A DNA stretch of 15,791 nucleotides from Oligoflexia bacterium (GTDB lineage Bacteria; Bdellovibrionota; UBA1018). The DNA is taken from assembly GCA_903928955.1 (NCBI GenBank), contig CAIYTD010000236.1:1-15791 (forward strand), written 5' to 3'. Position numbers and translations under genes: made by a program. A model generated the notes under the pieces. The model did not search any database and was not told the DNA's origin. It saw nothing but the letters and a program-made list of their open reading frames with translations. Positions 1-8,569 of the stretch are shown here, piece after piece (within the stretch, counting starts at the first letter, position 1; each line of letters opens with the position of its first letter).

Positions 1-411
1 AGTGCGAACGGCAACACAGCTCTCGTCGGAGGATATAGCGATAATAGCAACCTAGGAGCAGCGTGGGTATTTACACGAAGCGGGACAACTTGGACTCAAC
101 AAGGATCAAAACTCGTCGGCACGGGTAATGTAGGGGCCTCTAATCAAGGAAATGCTATTGGGCTGAGTGCAGACGGTAATACGGCTCTGATTGGAGGATC
201 CGGAGATGCCTCGTTTTTAGGAGCAACTTGGGTATTTACTCGAAGCGGGACGACCTGGACTCAACAAGGATCAAAACTCGTCGGCTCTGGTTATTCGGGC
301 TCTGCCGACCAGGGAGCCAGTATTTCCGTCAGTGGAGACGGAAATACGGCACTCATTGGGGCATATAGGGATGCCACTAATATAGGCGCAGCGTGGATCT
401 TCACTCCCTAA
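1..411 (+). CDS. C-terminal end of an FG-GAP-like repeat protein (5' end outside window)
   Basis: Reading frame 1 is open from the first base to a TAA at 409-411, giving 136 residues of a larger protein whose start lies upstream. It consists of 55-residue units: two complete (1-165, 166-330) and one partial (331-411). Each unit opens with S-x-x-G-N-T-A-L-[VI]-G and has a central G-A-x-W-[VI]-F-T. The two complete units go on through RSGTTWTQQGSKLVG. Such units are typical of FG-GAP or integrin-alpha-like beta-propeller surface or secreted proteins; propeller folding is inference. The protein stops directly after the W-I-F-T motif of the third unit, so it ends mid-unit, which could be natural propeller closure using an N-terminal strand. 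Substrate and role are unknown. Confidence 0.75.
   Translation, partial: SANGNTALVGGYSDNSNLGAAWVFTRSGTTWTQQGSKLVGTGNVGASNQGNAIGLSADGNTALIGGSGDASFLGATWVFTRSGTTWTQQGSKLVGSGYSGSADQGASISVSGDGNTALIGAYRDATNIGAAWIFTP
1..411 (+). repeat. Tandem 165-bp coding repeats
   Basis: The DNA repeats with a period of 165 bp (55 codons). A 30-bp stretch at 91-120 recurs without change at 256-285, and the flanking bases are also nearly identical. Nucleotide-level identity, rather than protein-level similarity alone, points to recent duplication or gene conversion between units. Confidence 0.8.
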
Positions 412-481
412 TCGTGATCCCGTCTTTTTCGTCGACAAATGTCTTCTCAAAAATCCTTGTATCAGCTAATGACATTTTAGC

Positions 482-1543
482 ATGAACTTATTTCAAATGA
501 TTTCAACTCTGTTGATCGCTACTCACCCTCTGATACATAACAAGATGAGTTTTGGATTTTTTGTAAGAGACCCACTACCCATGCACTCAAGAGAGATACG
601 GGATTCCGTTGCTATTCATGCACTCGGAAAGTTTCATCGGCATGCAATCAAACCTACTTACCAGTCTTGGATTTCCTATCAGAATGAATTTTACCCTGAA
701 GATCCCATTAACGAAGATACGATCCTACTAGAAGAAAAATCCAATCCATTTTCTCGTATCAAAAAGGTGGAAGAAAAAGATCTATTCGATCGGATTATTT
801 ACATCGGCGAACAAAAAATAGATTCATCTGGTACAACCTGGACCTCCATCTATGCGCCCATCTACGCACCCGATAGCAATACTCCTAGTGAAGAAGTCCT
901 CAAAGGTACGATTAAAAAAGGTCCATCTTTAGGGAGAAAGATCTCTCTCCTTGAAATATACAATATCAACAATGAACTCATTGCAGAAGGAACTCTCGAT
1001 CAATCCTTAAAAAATCAATCTAAAATTATTCTTCGGCCTCCTCACCAGAATGGGCTCAAAGCGCGGGCTACTGTTATTCTATTTCAACTCCCACGTTCTG
1101 AAGGAGGCGGTTGGGAAATAGTCCATTCTGATCAAATGGGCTTTGAACTGGACTTCACTTTTCTTCGTTTTTTAGCGACTTTTCAAGATATACCTCAATC
1201 TGCATGGACCCGATTCAAAATGAATCGAGCGCTTGTAGTCGCAACTGCTTCAGCTGCTTTAGGAACTTCCGTAACCTATTTTGGGGGAAACGCCCTCACC
1301 CTTCTGATTGAGCTCGCAAAGCTACTGAGCAATCCAACAATCTTACTTCATAAGATTGGAATAGTAGTAGGAGAAACGGTTACTGAAGAAATTCTTGAAA
1401 CTTCAGATGGACTATTAGAAGGAACCTTCAACGGAGTTCAGAACTATATGAATCAAACGCCCTGGCACAGGCAAATGCCCATGTGGATGGGAATCGGAGC
1501 AGGGATATGGCATATGATTCATAGAATTGTATTAAATAGGTAA
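482..1543 (+). CDS. Hypothetical protein, possibly membrane-associated
   Basis: This is a 353-residue protein that I do not recognise. The N-terminus (residues 5-18) is short and hydrophobic but makes a poor signal peptide. Residues 60-230 look like a soluble, beta-rich region containing SSGTTWTSIYAPIYAPD and an EIYN-x-x-N-E-L-I strand pair. Residues 248-283 are an Ala/Gly/Leu-rich hydrophobic stretch, and residues 332-350 are a second hydrophobic, Met/Trp/Gly-rich stretch, so the C-terminal third may be membrane-embedded. An in-frame TGA at 470-472 rules out a longer start. No Shine-Dalgarno sequence precedes ATG 482 or the internal ATGs at 497 and 545, so the exact start is uncertain. It converges on spoVR with only 14 bp between the two stops and has no operon partner in the window. 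Confidence 0.7.
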   Translation: MNLFQMISTLLIATHPLIHNKMSFGFFVRDPLPMHSREIRDSVAIHALGKFHRHAIKPTYQSWISYQNEFYPEDPINEDTILLEEKSNPFSRIKKVEEKDLFDRIIYIGEQKIDSSGTTWTSIYAPIYAPDSNTPSEEVLKGTIKKGPSLGRKISLLEIYNINNELIAEGTLDQSLKNQSKIILRPPHQNGLKARATVILFQLPRSEGGGWEIVHSDQMGFELDFTFLRFLATFQDIPQSAWTRFKMNRALVVATASAALGTSVTYFGGNALTLLIELAKLLSNPTILLHKIGIVVGETVTEEILETSDGLLEGTFNGVQNYMNQTPWHRQMPMWMGIGAGIWHMIHRIVLNR

Positions 1544-1557
1544 AGTAGTTTCAGATT

Positions 1558-3063
1558 CTATAGAAATTTTTCAGAAAATTCGTTATTTTGGTAACTGAAC
1601 AATTTTTTCTGGCCATCCACTTCACTCTCGACGTTGATAGGACGCTTCCAAATCTCTGTCAGCGAACGCATCGTCTCTCTCGACCATCGAACATCCAAAT
1701 CGAGGCCTTGGTGTTTATGCCAAAGTAAAAGCTCACCTTTGTTTTGAAAATTGCCATCGGTGAGATAAATAAAAGGCTGACCTAAATTTGTGAGCTGAAA
1801 AAGTAGCTTTTCTTTGACCTTCTTAAAATCACGATCAGCAATTTCATACTGATTAGTCCGTCGATTAAAAGCATAAGTATAAAGCTGAAATCGTTCTACG
1901 AATTCTTCAGTTAAATATTCGTCAATAAAAGTAATATCATTACAAACTCGACGTACTTCAAAAATCTTCTGCCTTCCTAAACCAAGCTTCTGGTCCCATT
2001 TCGCTTTTGTGACCATATGATCACAGTCTTGGTATTCCTTACCAAATTTACCGCGGTCCCATCGCTCTTCAATATCTCGAAAAAGTTCAATCCCCACTTT
2101 GTAAGGATTAATTCTCCCCGGAGACATTGCCATTGTTCCTGCATGATGATCTGCAAAATCAATAACTTCAGAATCCTTGAGAGCTTTCTGAGTCATAATT
2201 TTAGAGTGCCAATAAGAGGCCCAACCTTCATTCATAATCTTAGTCTGAGCCTGAGGAGCAAAATAATAAGCTTCATCTCGAACGATAGATAACACATCAT
2301 GCTCCCACTCCTCTAACGGAGCATGATCTAAGAGAAAAGCTAAAATATCTTTTTGAGGTTCCGGAGGGTTTTTCTTGCTCTTACGAGCATCCTGCTCCAT
2401 ACGCTTTTTTTGTTCGAGTATAAATTCAGGAGGATTAATATACTGATCCATATAAGACCGATCGCTTTTGATTCGACCCGGCTCTTCTACTTTTGCCTCA
2501 GTATTAGGATAGAGAGGCTCACGTTTCTTAGGTGTTGAAAAAGGCAAATGGGGGTCAATGAGAGTCTCAATTGCTAAGCAATGATCAATAAAATTCTCTA
2601 CCTTATCTTGGCCATAGCGATCCATATAATTTCGGATCTTAACAGCATGATTAGCCATGCTGTCTAACATCTTACGATTTGTTTTTGAGAACCAATAATT
2701 ATTCTTAAAAAAATCAACATGCCCGTAAACATGCGCAATCACCATTTTTTGGTCTACAAGATTATTAGACTTCATTAAATAAGCGTAAGAAGGATTAGTA
2801 TTAATGACCATTTCATAGATCTTTTGAAGGCCCCAAGTATAGCCTTTTGACAATTGATCATAATCCATTCCAAATCGCCAATGAGGGTATCTCACCGGAA
2901 ACCCCCCAAGCGACGCTAAGGAATTAATCTGCTCATGATCCACCATTTCAAAGATGACATCAAAAAAATCAAGGCCAAAGCCCTCGGCGTAACTCCGAAT
3001 TTCATTCCGCACAGCGACAAGTTCTGGGGTTAAGTCGCTACTTACAAAATCTGTAGATGCCAT
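1558..3063 (-). CDS. spoVR: SpoVR family protein
   Basis: The 501 residues match the usual length of SpoVR/YcgB proteins (about 500). Family hallmarks are present: the N-terminal region with EMVINTNPSYAYLMKSNN (residues 84-101), the histidine motif HVYGHVDFFKNN (111-122) and NEGWASYWHSK (278-288). The conserved His/Glu residues suggest a metal site, but the biochemical activity of the family is unknown. SpoVR was named for spore cortex formation in Bacillus, yet the family is common in non-sporulating proteobacteria, where it travels with the PrkA and YhbH proteins. It is the last gene of that operon here, starting 7 bp after the yhbH stop. The ATG at 3063 has a weak purine-rich GAAAGTGAG upstream, inside the end of yhbH, which suggests translational coupling. 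Confidence 0.95.
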   Translation of the reverse strand: MASTDFVSSDLTPELVAVRNEIRSYAEGFGLDFFDVIFEMVDHEQINSLASLGGFPVRYPHWRFGMDYDQLSKGYTWGLQKIYEMVINTNPSYAYLMKSNNLVDQKMVIAHVYGHVDFFKNNYWFSKTNRKMLDSMANHAVKIRNYMDRYGQDKVENFIDHCLAIETLIDPHLPFSTPKKREPLYPNTEAKVEEPGRIKSDRSYMDQYINPPEFILEQKKRMEQDARKSKKNPPEPQKDILAFLLDHAPLEEWEHDVLSIVRDEAYYFAPQAQTKIMNEGWASYWHSKIMTQKALKDSEVIDFADHHAGTMAMSPGRINPYKVGIELFRDIEERWDRGKFGKEYQDCDHMVTKAKWDQKLGLGRQKIFEVRRVCNDITFIDEYLTEEFVERFQLYTYAFNRRTNQYEIADRDFKKVKEKLLFQLTNLGQPFIYLTDGNFQNKGELLLWHKHQGLDLDVRWSRETMRSLTEIWKRPINVESEVDGQKKLFSYQNNEFSEKFL

Positions 3064-3070
3064 GATGGAC

Positions 3071-4180
3071 TCACTTTCCCTTACCTAAAAATTCTTTGAT
3101 CGACTGTAATATTCCTTCTTTATTTTCAATTTTAGAAAGAATAACGGAATCATGCTCATTACCAAAATGCTCTTTCAAATCTTTAAAAAACTGGCCAGAT
3201 CCATAACGAGACTCAACCTGTCCATAACAGAATACATTGCACACCTGAAGCAAAGTCTTATCTAAAATATCGAGACAAAGTCGAGTATCTTCACCAGACC
3301 AGTTATCTCCATCCGAGAAATGAAAGGGATAAATATTCCAATCCGAAGGAGGATAGTCTGTTTCAATAATTTTTTCACATAATTTGTAAGCTGAGCTGAT
3401 AAGAGTCCCCCCCGATTCCCGCGTTTTGAAGAAAGTATCTTCATCCACTTCGCGAGCCGTCGCATCATGAATGATATACCGGGTTTCAATTCCCTTATAT
3501 TGAGATCGTAACCAAGTATCGATCCAAAATGCTTCTGTTCGAACGATTTCCTTCTGCTCATCTCCCATAGACCCAGAGACATCCATCATATAGATAATCA
3601 CTGCATTATTCTCATGACGAACATCTGTTTTCCAAGATCGATAACGCATATCCCTACGAATCGGAATAATAACAGGATGATCTGGATCATAGATGCCAGA
3701 GGAAATCTGGCGCCTCAGAGTTTCACGAAAAGTTCTCTTAAAATGCCGCAAAGAACTAGGCCCCTGATTAGCAATGCCCGTATAACGTTCTTTTTTAGAT
3801 TTTAAAGTCTTGTGACCCCGGGGTTCAATTTTAGGCAATTCTAATTGTTCGCCCAAAATCTCAGCTAGTTCCTGCAAAGTGAGATCAACCTCTAACAAAT
3901 GCTGACCCGGTTGATCCCCTACTTTACCTTCTCCAGGCTGTGGTTCTCCTGGGCCTACAGGATCACCCTGTTTTCCTTCTCCCTGACCTACTCCACCCTG
4001 CTCTCGATCGCCAAATCTAAAATGAGGGATATCTATCTGAGGCAAAGGAATCGTCACCCGATCTTTCCCTTTACGACCAATCATCTCGCCATGAGTCACA
4101 TATTTCTTAAGATCTTGTTTAATCTTCCCCTTCACAATCGATCTGAATCGAGCATGATCTCTCTTGATATTATAAATCAT
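3071..4180 (-). CDS. YhbH/YeaH family VWA-domain protein (DUF444)
   Basis: This 369-residue protein belongs to the YhbH (Bacillus) / YeaH (E. coli) family. Residues 1-55 are a basic N-terminal segment. Residues 58-92 are a Gly/Pro/Gln-rich, probably disordered linker. From about 193 there is a von Willebrand A-like domain with the metal-binding motif MMDVSGSMG (D200, S202, S204). The family is thought to partner PrkA-type kinases in stress signalling, and a scaffold or adaptor role is inferred from the VWA domain. Its ATG overlaps the stop of prkA in an ATGA (4177-4180), so the two genes are translationally coupled. The spoVR gene follows 7 bp downstream. The family assignment is firm; the function is not. 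Confidence 0.93.
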   Translation of the reverse strand: MIYNIKRDHARFRSIVKGKIKQDLKKYVTHGEMIGRKGKDRVTIPLPQIDIPHFRFGDREQGGVGQGEGKQGDPVGPGEPQPGEGKVGDQPGQHLLEVDLTLQELAEILGEQLELPKIEPRGHKTLKSKKERYTGIANQGPSSLRHFKRTFRETLRRQISSGIYDPDHPVIIPIRRDMRYRSWKTDVRHENNAVIIYMMDVSGSMGDEQKEIVRTEAFWIDTWLRSQYKGIETRYIIHDATAREVDEDTFFKTRESGGTLISSAYKLCEKIIETDYPPSDWNIYPFHFSDGDNWSGEDTRLCLDILDKTLLQVCNVFCYGQVESRYGSGQFFKDLKEHFGNEHDSVILSKIENKEGILQSIKEFLGKGK

Positions 4181-6267
4181 GAGCGCTTTTTCACATCCCC
4201 TCGAGCAAAAATACTCGCTACGAAATTAAGCACATCCGTTGAACAAATCTCGCAATAGCCATAATTTTTCACCAAACGCGCTTTCACCACATCAATTTTT
4301 TCTTGAGTGGAGCGATCTACTACGTTTGAAACAAGAGAAGTTAATTTAATGGTATCTTTTTGATCTTCAAAAAGCTTCAACTCTAAAGCCTTATGTAGTC
4401 GTTCATTCGTCTTATAATCAAAAGTACGACCTTCAATGGCAAGAGCACCAATATAGTTCATCACTTCTCTGCGAAAATCATCTTTTCTGCTCTCTGGGAT
4501 ATCTACCTTATCTTCAATGGAACGCATGAGTCGTTCATCTGGCTCCTCATCTTGTCCAGTATACTTATTTTTTACTTTTTCCCTTTGGGTATAGGCTTTG
4601 ACGTTATCGATATAGTTTGCACAAAGCTTTGCAATAGCATCTTCGTCTGCAGAAATTGCCCTTTGCACTTCATTTTTAACAATATCCTCATATTCTTGCT
4701 TCACTACCGAAAGCAACTCTTTGTACTCACGCCTTTTTTCATCACTTCCAATCAAGGCGTGGTGCTTGAGACCACTTTCTAATTCATTCATCACCATGAA
4801 CGGATTGACACATCCAATTTCCCAATTTTTATCATTGACCAATGCATTAGAAACCTTATCTTGAACATAGCGGGGACTAATTCCTTCCAAGCCTTCGCGA
4901 ATCGCTTCTTTCCGAAGCTCCTTCACATTATCTTCTGTATAACCCGTCAGAGTCTTACCGTCATAAAGCTTCAGCTTTTGAAGAAGTGAAAGATTTGCCT
5001 TCTTAGGCTGCTCTAATCGCGTTAAAATAGCCCACATTGCTGCGACCTCTACTGTGTGCGGTGCAATGTGCTTTCCTTTAATCCGATGAGCATTAAAATC
5101 TTTTTCGTAAATCTTAATTTCTTGTTTTAACTTAGTAATATAGGGAACATCAATCTTAACGGTGCGATCTCTTAAAGCTTCCATAAACTCATTATTTTGA
5201 AGCTTTTTAAATTCAGGCTCATTCGTATGTCCTAAAATCACCTCGTCAATATCAGTTTGTGGAAATTTTTTAGGCTTAATTTTATGTTCTTGCGAAGCTC
5301 CGAGGAGATCATAAAGAAACGCTACATCCAGCTTTAAAACCTCAATAAACTCAACCACTCCGCGATTAGCTATATTAAATTCGCCGTCAAAATTAAATGC
5401 CCTCGGGTCTGAATCTGAGCCATATTCTGCGATTTTTCGATAGTTAATATCGCCTGTTAGTTCAGTAGAATCTTGATTTTTTTCATCTTTAGGTTGAAAC
5501 GTCCCAATCCCGATTCTATCTTTTTCTGACAAGAGTAATCTATTTATTTTAACATGGGCTAGTACCTTAGAAAGATCTCCCTGGTACCTCTTCATAAACT
5601 CTCTCTGTACAAATCGACAGGCCGGACAGAGATCGCCGGTAACCGTAATTTTATATTCACTCTTGTTGCCCTTATTTAACTCCTCCAAAATTTTGGGACG
5701 CAGTTCTTCTGGGACCAACTTCAAGGGTTCTTCATGCATTGGACAAACCATTTCAGTTTGATTTCCTAAAATATGGTCTGTTCCTTTTTCATCTACCCAT
5801 TTAAAGGTATAAAGAGAACCATCCTCCTGACGAGAATAGCGTTCAACCCCCTTTTTCAGAAGTCGGGCAATCGTTGACTTAGCCGAACCCACTGGGCCAT
5901 GCAGGAGCAAAACACGCTTCTCAGTTCCATAACCCAAAGCAGCCGACTTAAAAAAATGGACTAACTTCATCAACGGAACATCTAATCCAAAAACAGCATC
6001 TTTTCCGCCGTCAATAGGGTCATCAAAAAATTTATATCGAATAATATTTTTTTTATATTCGACATACGACGTCGTTCCCCATGACAAAATCATGTCATAC
6101 ATTCTCTGAAATGAATTGCGGCATATTTTTGGATTATTTTTTACAAGATCAAGGTAATCCGTCAAGGACCCTTCCCAGTGGAAGTTGCGAAACTCTTTTA
6201 CAGTGCTCACATCCCCCAACATACGTGCCCAATCGCCATTCAAGGTTGTGATGTCTTTTTGCGGCAT
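4177..6267 (-). CDS. prkA: PrkA family serine kinase / AAA+ protein
   Basis: The 696-residue protein is homologous to PrkA/YeaG (usually about 630-690 residues). The Walker A motif GPVGSAKST is at residues 124-132 of an N-terminal AAA+ module. Two cysteine pairs, CPMH (175-178) and CPAC (214-217), look like a zinc site, which is inference. The C-terminal half is the helical PrkA domain and ends with a Cys-containing segment YGYCEICS. Family members were described as serine protein kinases and some more recently as AAA+ proteases, so the activity should be left open. The ATG at 6267 has a good Shine-Dalgarno AAGGTGG (6275-6281 on this strand, 7 nt spacing). It is the first gene of the prkA-yhbH-spoVR operon. 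In enterobacteria the related yeaGH genes are nitrogen- and stationary-phase-stress induced; the regulation here is not visible. Confidence 0.95.
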   Translation of the reverse strand: MPQKDITTLNGDWARMLGDVSTVKEFRNFHWEGSLTDYLDLVKNNPKICRNSFQRMYDMILSWGTTSYVEYKKNIIRYKFFDDPIDGGKDAVFGLDVPLMKLVHFFKSAALGYGTEKRVLLLHGPVGSAKSTIARLLKKGVERYSRQEDGSLYTFKWVDEKGTDHILGNQTEMVCPMHEEPLKLVPEELRPKILEELNKGNKSEYKITVTGDLCPACRFVQREFMKRYQGDLSKVLAHVKINRLLLSEKDRIGIGTFQPKDEKNQDSTELTGDINYRKIAEYGSDSDPRAFNFDGEFNIANRGVVEFIEVLKLDVAFLYDLLGASQEHKIKPKKFPQTDIDEVILGHTNEPEFKKLQNNEFMEALRDRTVKIDVPYITKLKQEIKIYEKDFNAHRIKGKHIAPHTVEVAAMWAILTRLEQPKKANLSLLQKLKLYDGKTLTGYTEDNVKELRKEAIREGLEGISPRYVQDKVSNALVNDKNWEIGCVNPFMVMNELESGLKHHALIGSDEKRREYKELLSVVKQEYEDIVKNEVQRAISADEDAIAKLCANYIDNVKAYTQREKVKNKYTGQDEEPDERLMRSIEDKVDIPESRKDDFRREVMNYIGALAIEGRTFDYKTNERLHKALELKLFEDQKDTIKLTSLVSNVVDRSTQEKIDVVKARLVKNYGYCEICSTDVLNFVASIFARGDVKKRS

Positions 6268-6426
6268 TCGTTTTCCACCTTTCTCTATTCAAGAAATTGT
6301 ATTAAATCAAACAGTTACAAATTTTTGCTTCGCTGTACCCCAGGATTACCTGTTTCCACTATTCATTTTACCTTTACATTAGTCCCGCTGTAAAGTTAGC
6401 GTGAAACTAAAATTGGAGATCTCATC
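6268..6426. promoter_or_regulatory. Divergent intergenic region between prkA and the tldE-like gene
   Basis: This 159-bp spacer must hold the promoters for both the leftward prkA operon and the rightward peptidase gene. It contains the prkA ribosome site AAGGTGG (6275-6281, minus strand) and a GGAG (6415-6418) 8 nt before the plus-strand ATG. On the minus strand TACAAT (6296-6301) is the best -10-like hexamer, but the only good -35-like hexamer, TTGTAA (6315-6320), is just 13 nt away. On the plus strand TTTACC (6367-6372) and TAAAGT (6391-6396) are 18 nt apart. Neither promoter is convincing, and no sigma-54 GG/GC pair was seen. Confidence 0.35.
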
Positions 6427-7776
6427 ATGCACTCGTATCTTCGGGAAAACCCAGCTTTAATTCAGGCTATCAAAAGGCTCGAAGAACTCAATACAGATCA
6501 ATTCGAGATTTATTTGGAACGAAGAACGTCTACAAAGGTTGACTCAAAGAACCAGGAAATGGACACCTTTTCACGTTCAGAAGATGTTGGACTCGCTATT
6601 CGGACTATCAAAGATCGACGCAGTGGCTTTAGTTTTACTACTTCATTAGATCATGACTCAATAGACCGTGCGGTAGATACTTCTTTAGAAGTGGCATCCG
6701 TAATGCCAGAGGACGACAATGCTGGATTTTATTCCTTTGGAAGTTCTATTTACCCCAGCGTAGATAACTTTGACACAGCGGGACTGGGTGTTCCTCTGTC
6801 TGAAAAAACAAGCTTAGCCAAAGCCCTCGAAGCAGCTTGTAAAAAAGCGGACTCCCGAATTACTGCGGTTCGTTCTGCAGGAATTACTGAAACTCGATTT
6901 GAAACTCACCTCGTCGACTCCCATGGCGAGCATATTTACCAACAGAGTACCGCTTATACAGCGAGTGTTACCTGCAAGGCAGAATCCAAGGGTGACAGCC
7001 AAATGGGAAGTGATTTTAAATTTTCCAATTACTTAGACAATCTAGACATTAAAAGCGTAGCCGAAAACTCTGCAAAATGGGCGGTAGAACTTTTAGGTGC
7101 AAAGTCAGCGCCTACGCTCAAATGCCCAGCTATTTTGAGAAACTCAGTCTTGGCCGATTTGGTTGAGTTTTTGTCATCCAGCTTTTCTGCTGAAGAAATA
7201 GATAAAGGCAGAAGTATGCTCATCGGAAAAAAAGGACAACTCGTATTTTCCCCTGAAATCACACTCATTAATGATGGATTACTTCCGGGCGGAGCAGGCA
7301 CTCTACCTTTTGACGCTGAAGGAATACCCTCGAAAGAAACTATCCTCATTGATGGAGGATTTTTTTCATCGGCTCTCTATGACAACTACTATGCCAATAA
7401 AAACAAGGTAGCCCCTACTGGAAGTTCTGTCCGTGGAATCAAATCTCAGCCAAATACTGGATTTTCAAATTTATATATTCAGAAAGGAAAAAAACCATTT
7501 GAATCACTTTTGAATGGAATTTCCAAAGGAATTTTAATTACAGACCTCATGGGAATTCATACTGCCAATCCAGTAACAGGAGATTTCTCTTTTGGTGCCT
7601 CTGGTATTATGATCGAAGGAGATCAACTCACTTTTCCGATTCGAGGATTTGCTGTTGCTGGCAATGTATTGGAACTTTTTCGAAAAATAACGGATATTGG
7701 AAATGATCTCCGATTTTTTGGAAAAACGGGTGCCCCATCGGTGAGACTGAGTGAAATTTCAGTGGGTGGTGTATAA
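6427..7776 (+). CDS. TldE/PmbA-like metalloprotease subunit
   Basis: The 449 residues match PmbA/TldE (about 450 in E. coli). The N-terminal region (20-70) has the family pattern E-I-Y-L-E-R-R ... S-R-S-E-D-V-G-L-A-I-R. The C-terminal domain shows GLLPGGAGTLPFDAEG, DGGFFSSALYDNYYA and, near the end, GDFSFGASGIMIEG followed by PIRGFAVAGN. No HExxxH zinc motif is present. This fits the TldE side of the TldD-TldE heterodimer, in which TldD carries the catalytic zinc; together they degrade unfolded peptides and mature certain modified peptides. No tldD lies in the window. The start has a GGAG 8 nt upstream. The PP2C gene follows after 49 bp and may share its transcript. Confidence 0.9.
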   Translation: MHSYLRENPALIQAIKRLEELNTDQFEIYLERRTSTKVDSKNQEMDTFSRSEDVGLAIRTIKDRRSGFSFTTSLDHDSIDRAVDTSLEVASVMPEDDNAGFYSFGSSIYPSVDNFDTAGLGVPLSEKTSLAKALEAACKKADSRITAVRSAGITETRFETHLVDSHGEHIYQQSTAYTASVTCKAESKGDSQMGSDFKFSNYLDNLDIKSVAENSAKWAVELLGAKSAPTLKCPAILRNSVLADLVEFLSSSFSAEEIDKGRSMLIGKKGQLVFSPEITLINDGLLPGGAGTLPFDAEGIPSKETILIDGGFFSSALYDNYYANKNKVAPTGSSVRGIKSQPNTGFSNLYIQKGKKPFESLLNGISKGILITDLMGIHTANPVTGDFSFGASGIMIEGDQLTFPIRGFAVAGNVLELFRKITDIGNDLRFFGKTGAPSVRLSEISVGGV

Positions 7777-7825
7777 ACTCAATTAGGACTAAACTAGGGA
7801 TGGCATATGCTACGAAAGATACACA

Positions 7826-8563
7826 ATGCAATTTAAAGTCGGATACAAAACCGACATGGGTTGTAAAAGAAACCAAAATCAAGACAATGGAGCGTGTTAT
7901 CCCGAATTGGGACTCTTCGTAGTTGCGGATGGTATGGGGGGACACAAGGGAGGAGAAATTGCTAGCGCAACAGCGGTCAAAATCATTTTAAATTTTGTTC
8001 GTCAAGCCGAACAGAATACAAACTGGAGCCCTGAAACAGTAATCGTCCAAGCGATTGAAAGTGCCAATCAAAACATTTTTCAGCTTGCAAGCAAAGACCC
8101 TTCCCTTCAAGGAATGGGTACAACTGCAACAGCCCTTTTAATAAAAAATCAAACTCTCATCATAGGTCATGTAGGCGACAGTCGATGTTATTTTTGTAAA
8201 CCCACTGGCATCTGGCAGGTTACTCGAGACCACTCTCTGGTCCAAGAAAAATTAAGAGCAGGTTTGATTCAACGAAAAGATCTTAAAACAGATCGGATGA
8301 AAAATGTAATTACTCGTTCAGTCGGTTTTGAAACGGATATGCAAGTAGAAACCTACCGAATAGATGTTCAATCGGGAGACACTTTCCTGCTCTGTTCAGA
8401 TGGACTCACCGGAATGCTCGAAGACGACGAAATTCTGAAGCAAATCCAAAAAAATCTCTTTGAAGCCGACCAAGCTCAACAAGCAGTAAACGAGCTGATT
8501 GACGCCGCCAACGCTCACGGAGGAGATGACAACATTACTGCACTTATTGTACAGTTTATTTAA
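7826..8563 (+). CDS. PP2C-family serine/threonine phosphatase
   Basis: This is a 245-residue stand-alone PPM/PP2C phosphatase of the Stp1/PrpC type, the usual length for the family. Metal and catalytic motifs are complete: RNQNQDN (residues 15-21), VADGMGG (33-39), GHVGDSR (114-120), SDGLTG (191-196) and GGDDN (232-236). The aspartates in these motifs bind Mn/Mg. No signal peptide or membrane segment is present, so it should be cytoplasmic and remove phosphate from Ser/Thr of proteins. The start at 7826 has only a weak purine stretch (GAAAG) upstream. The M23 peptidase begins 6 nt after its stop, which indicates one operon. No Hanks-type kinase partner is in the window. Confidence 0.94.
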   Translation: MQFKVGYKTDMGCKRNQNQDNGACYPELGLFVVADGMGGHKGGEIASATAVKIILNFVRQAEQNTNWSPETVIVQAIESANQNIFQLASKDPSLQGMGTTATALLIKNQTLIIGHVGDSRCYFCKPTGIWQVTRDHSLVQEKLRAGLIQRKDLKTDRMKNVITRSVGFETDMQVETYRIDVQSGDTFLLCSDGLTGMLEDDEILKQIQKNLFEADQAQQAVNELIDAANAHGGDDNITALIVQFI

Positions 8564-8569
8564 GGAAAA

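Noticed and set aside
1..411. CRISPR-like spacing of the 30-bp repeats
   Set aside because: The repeats are in frame, 165 bp apart and part of a continuous protein-coding periodicity.
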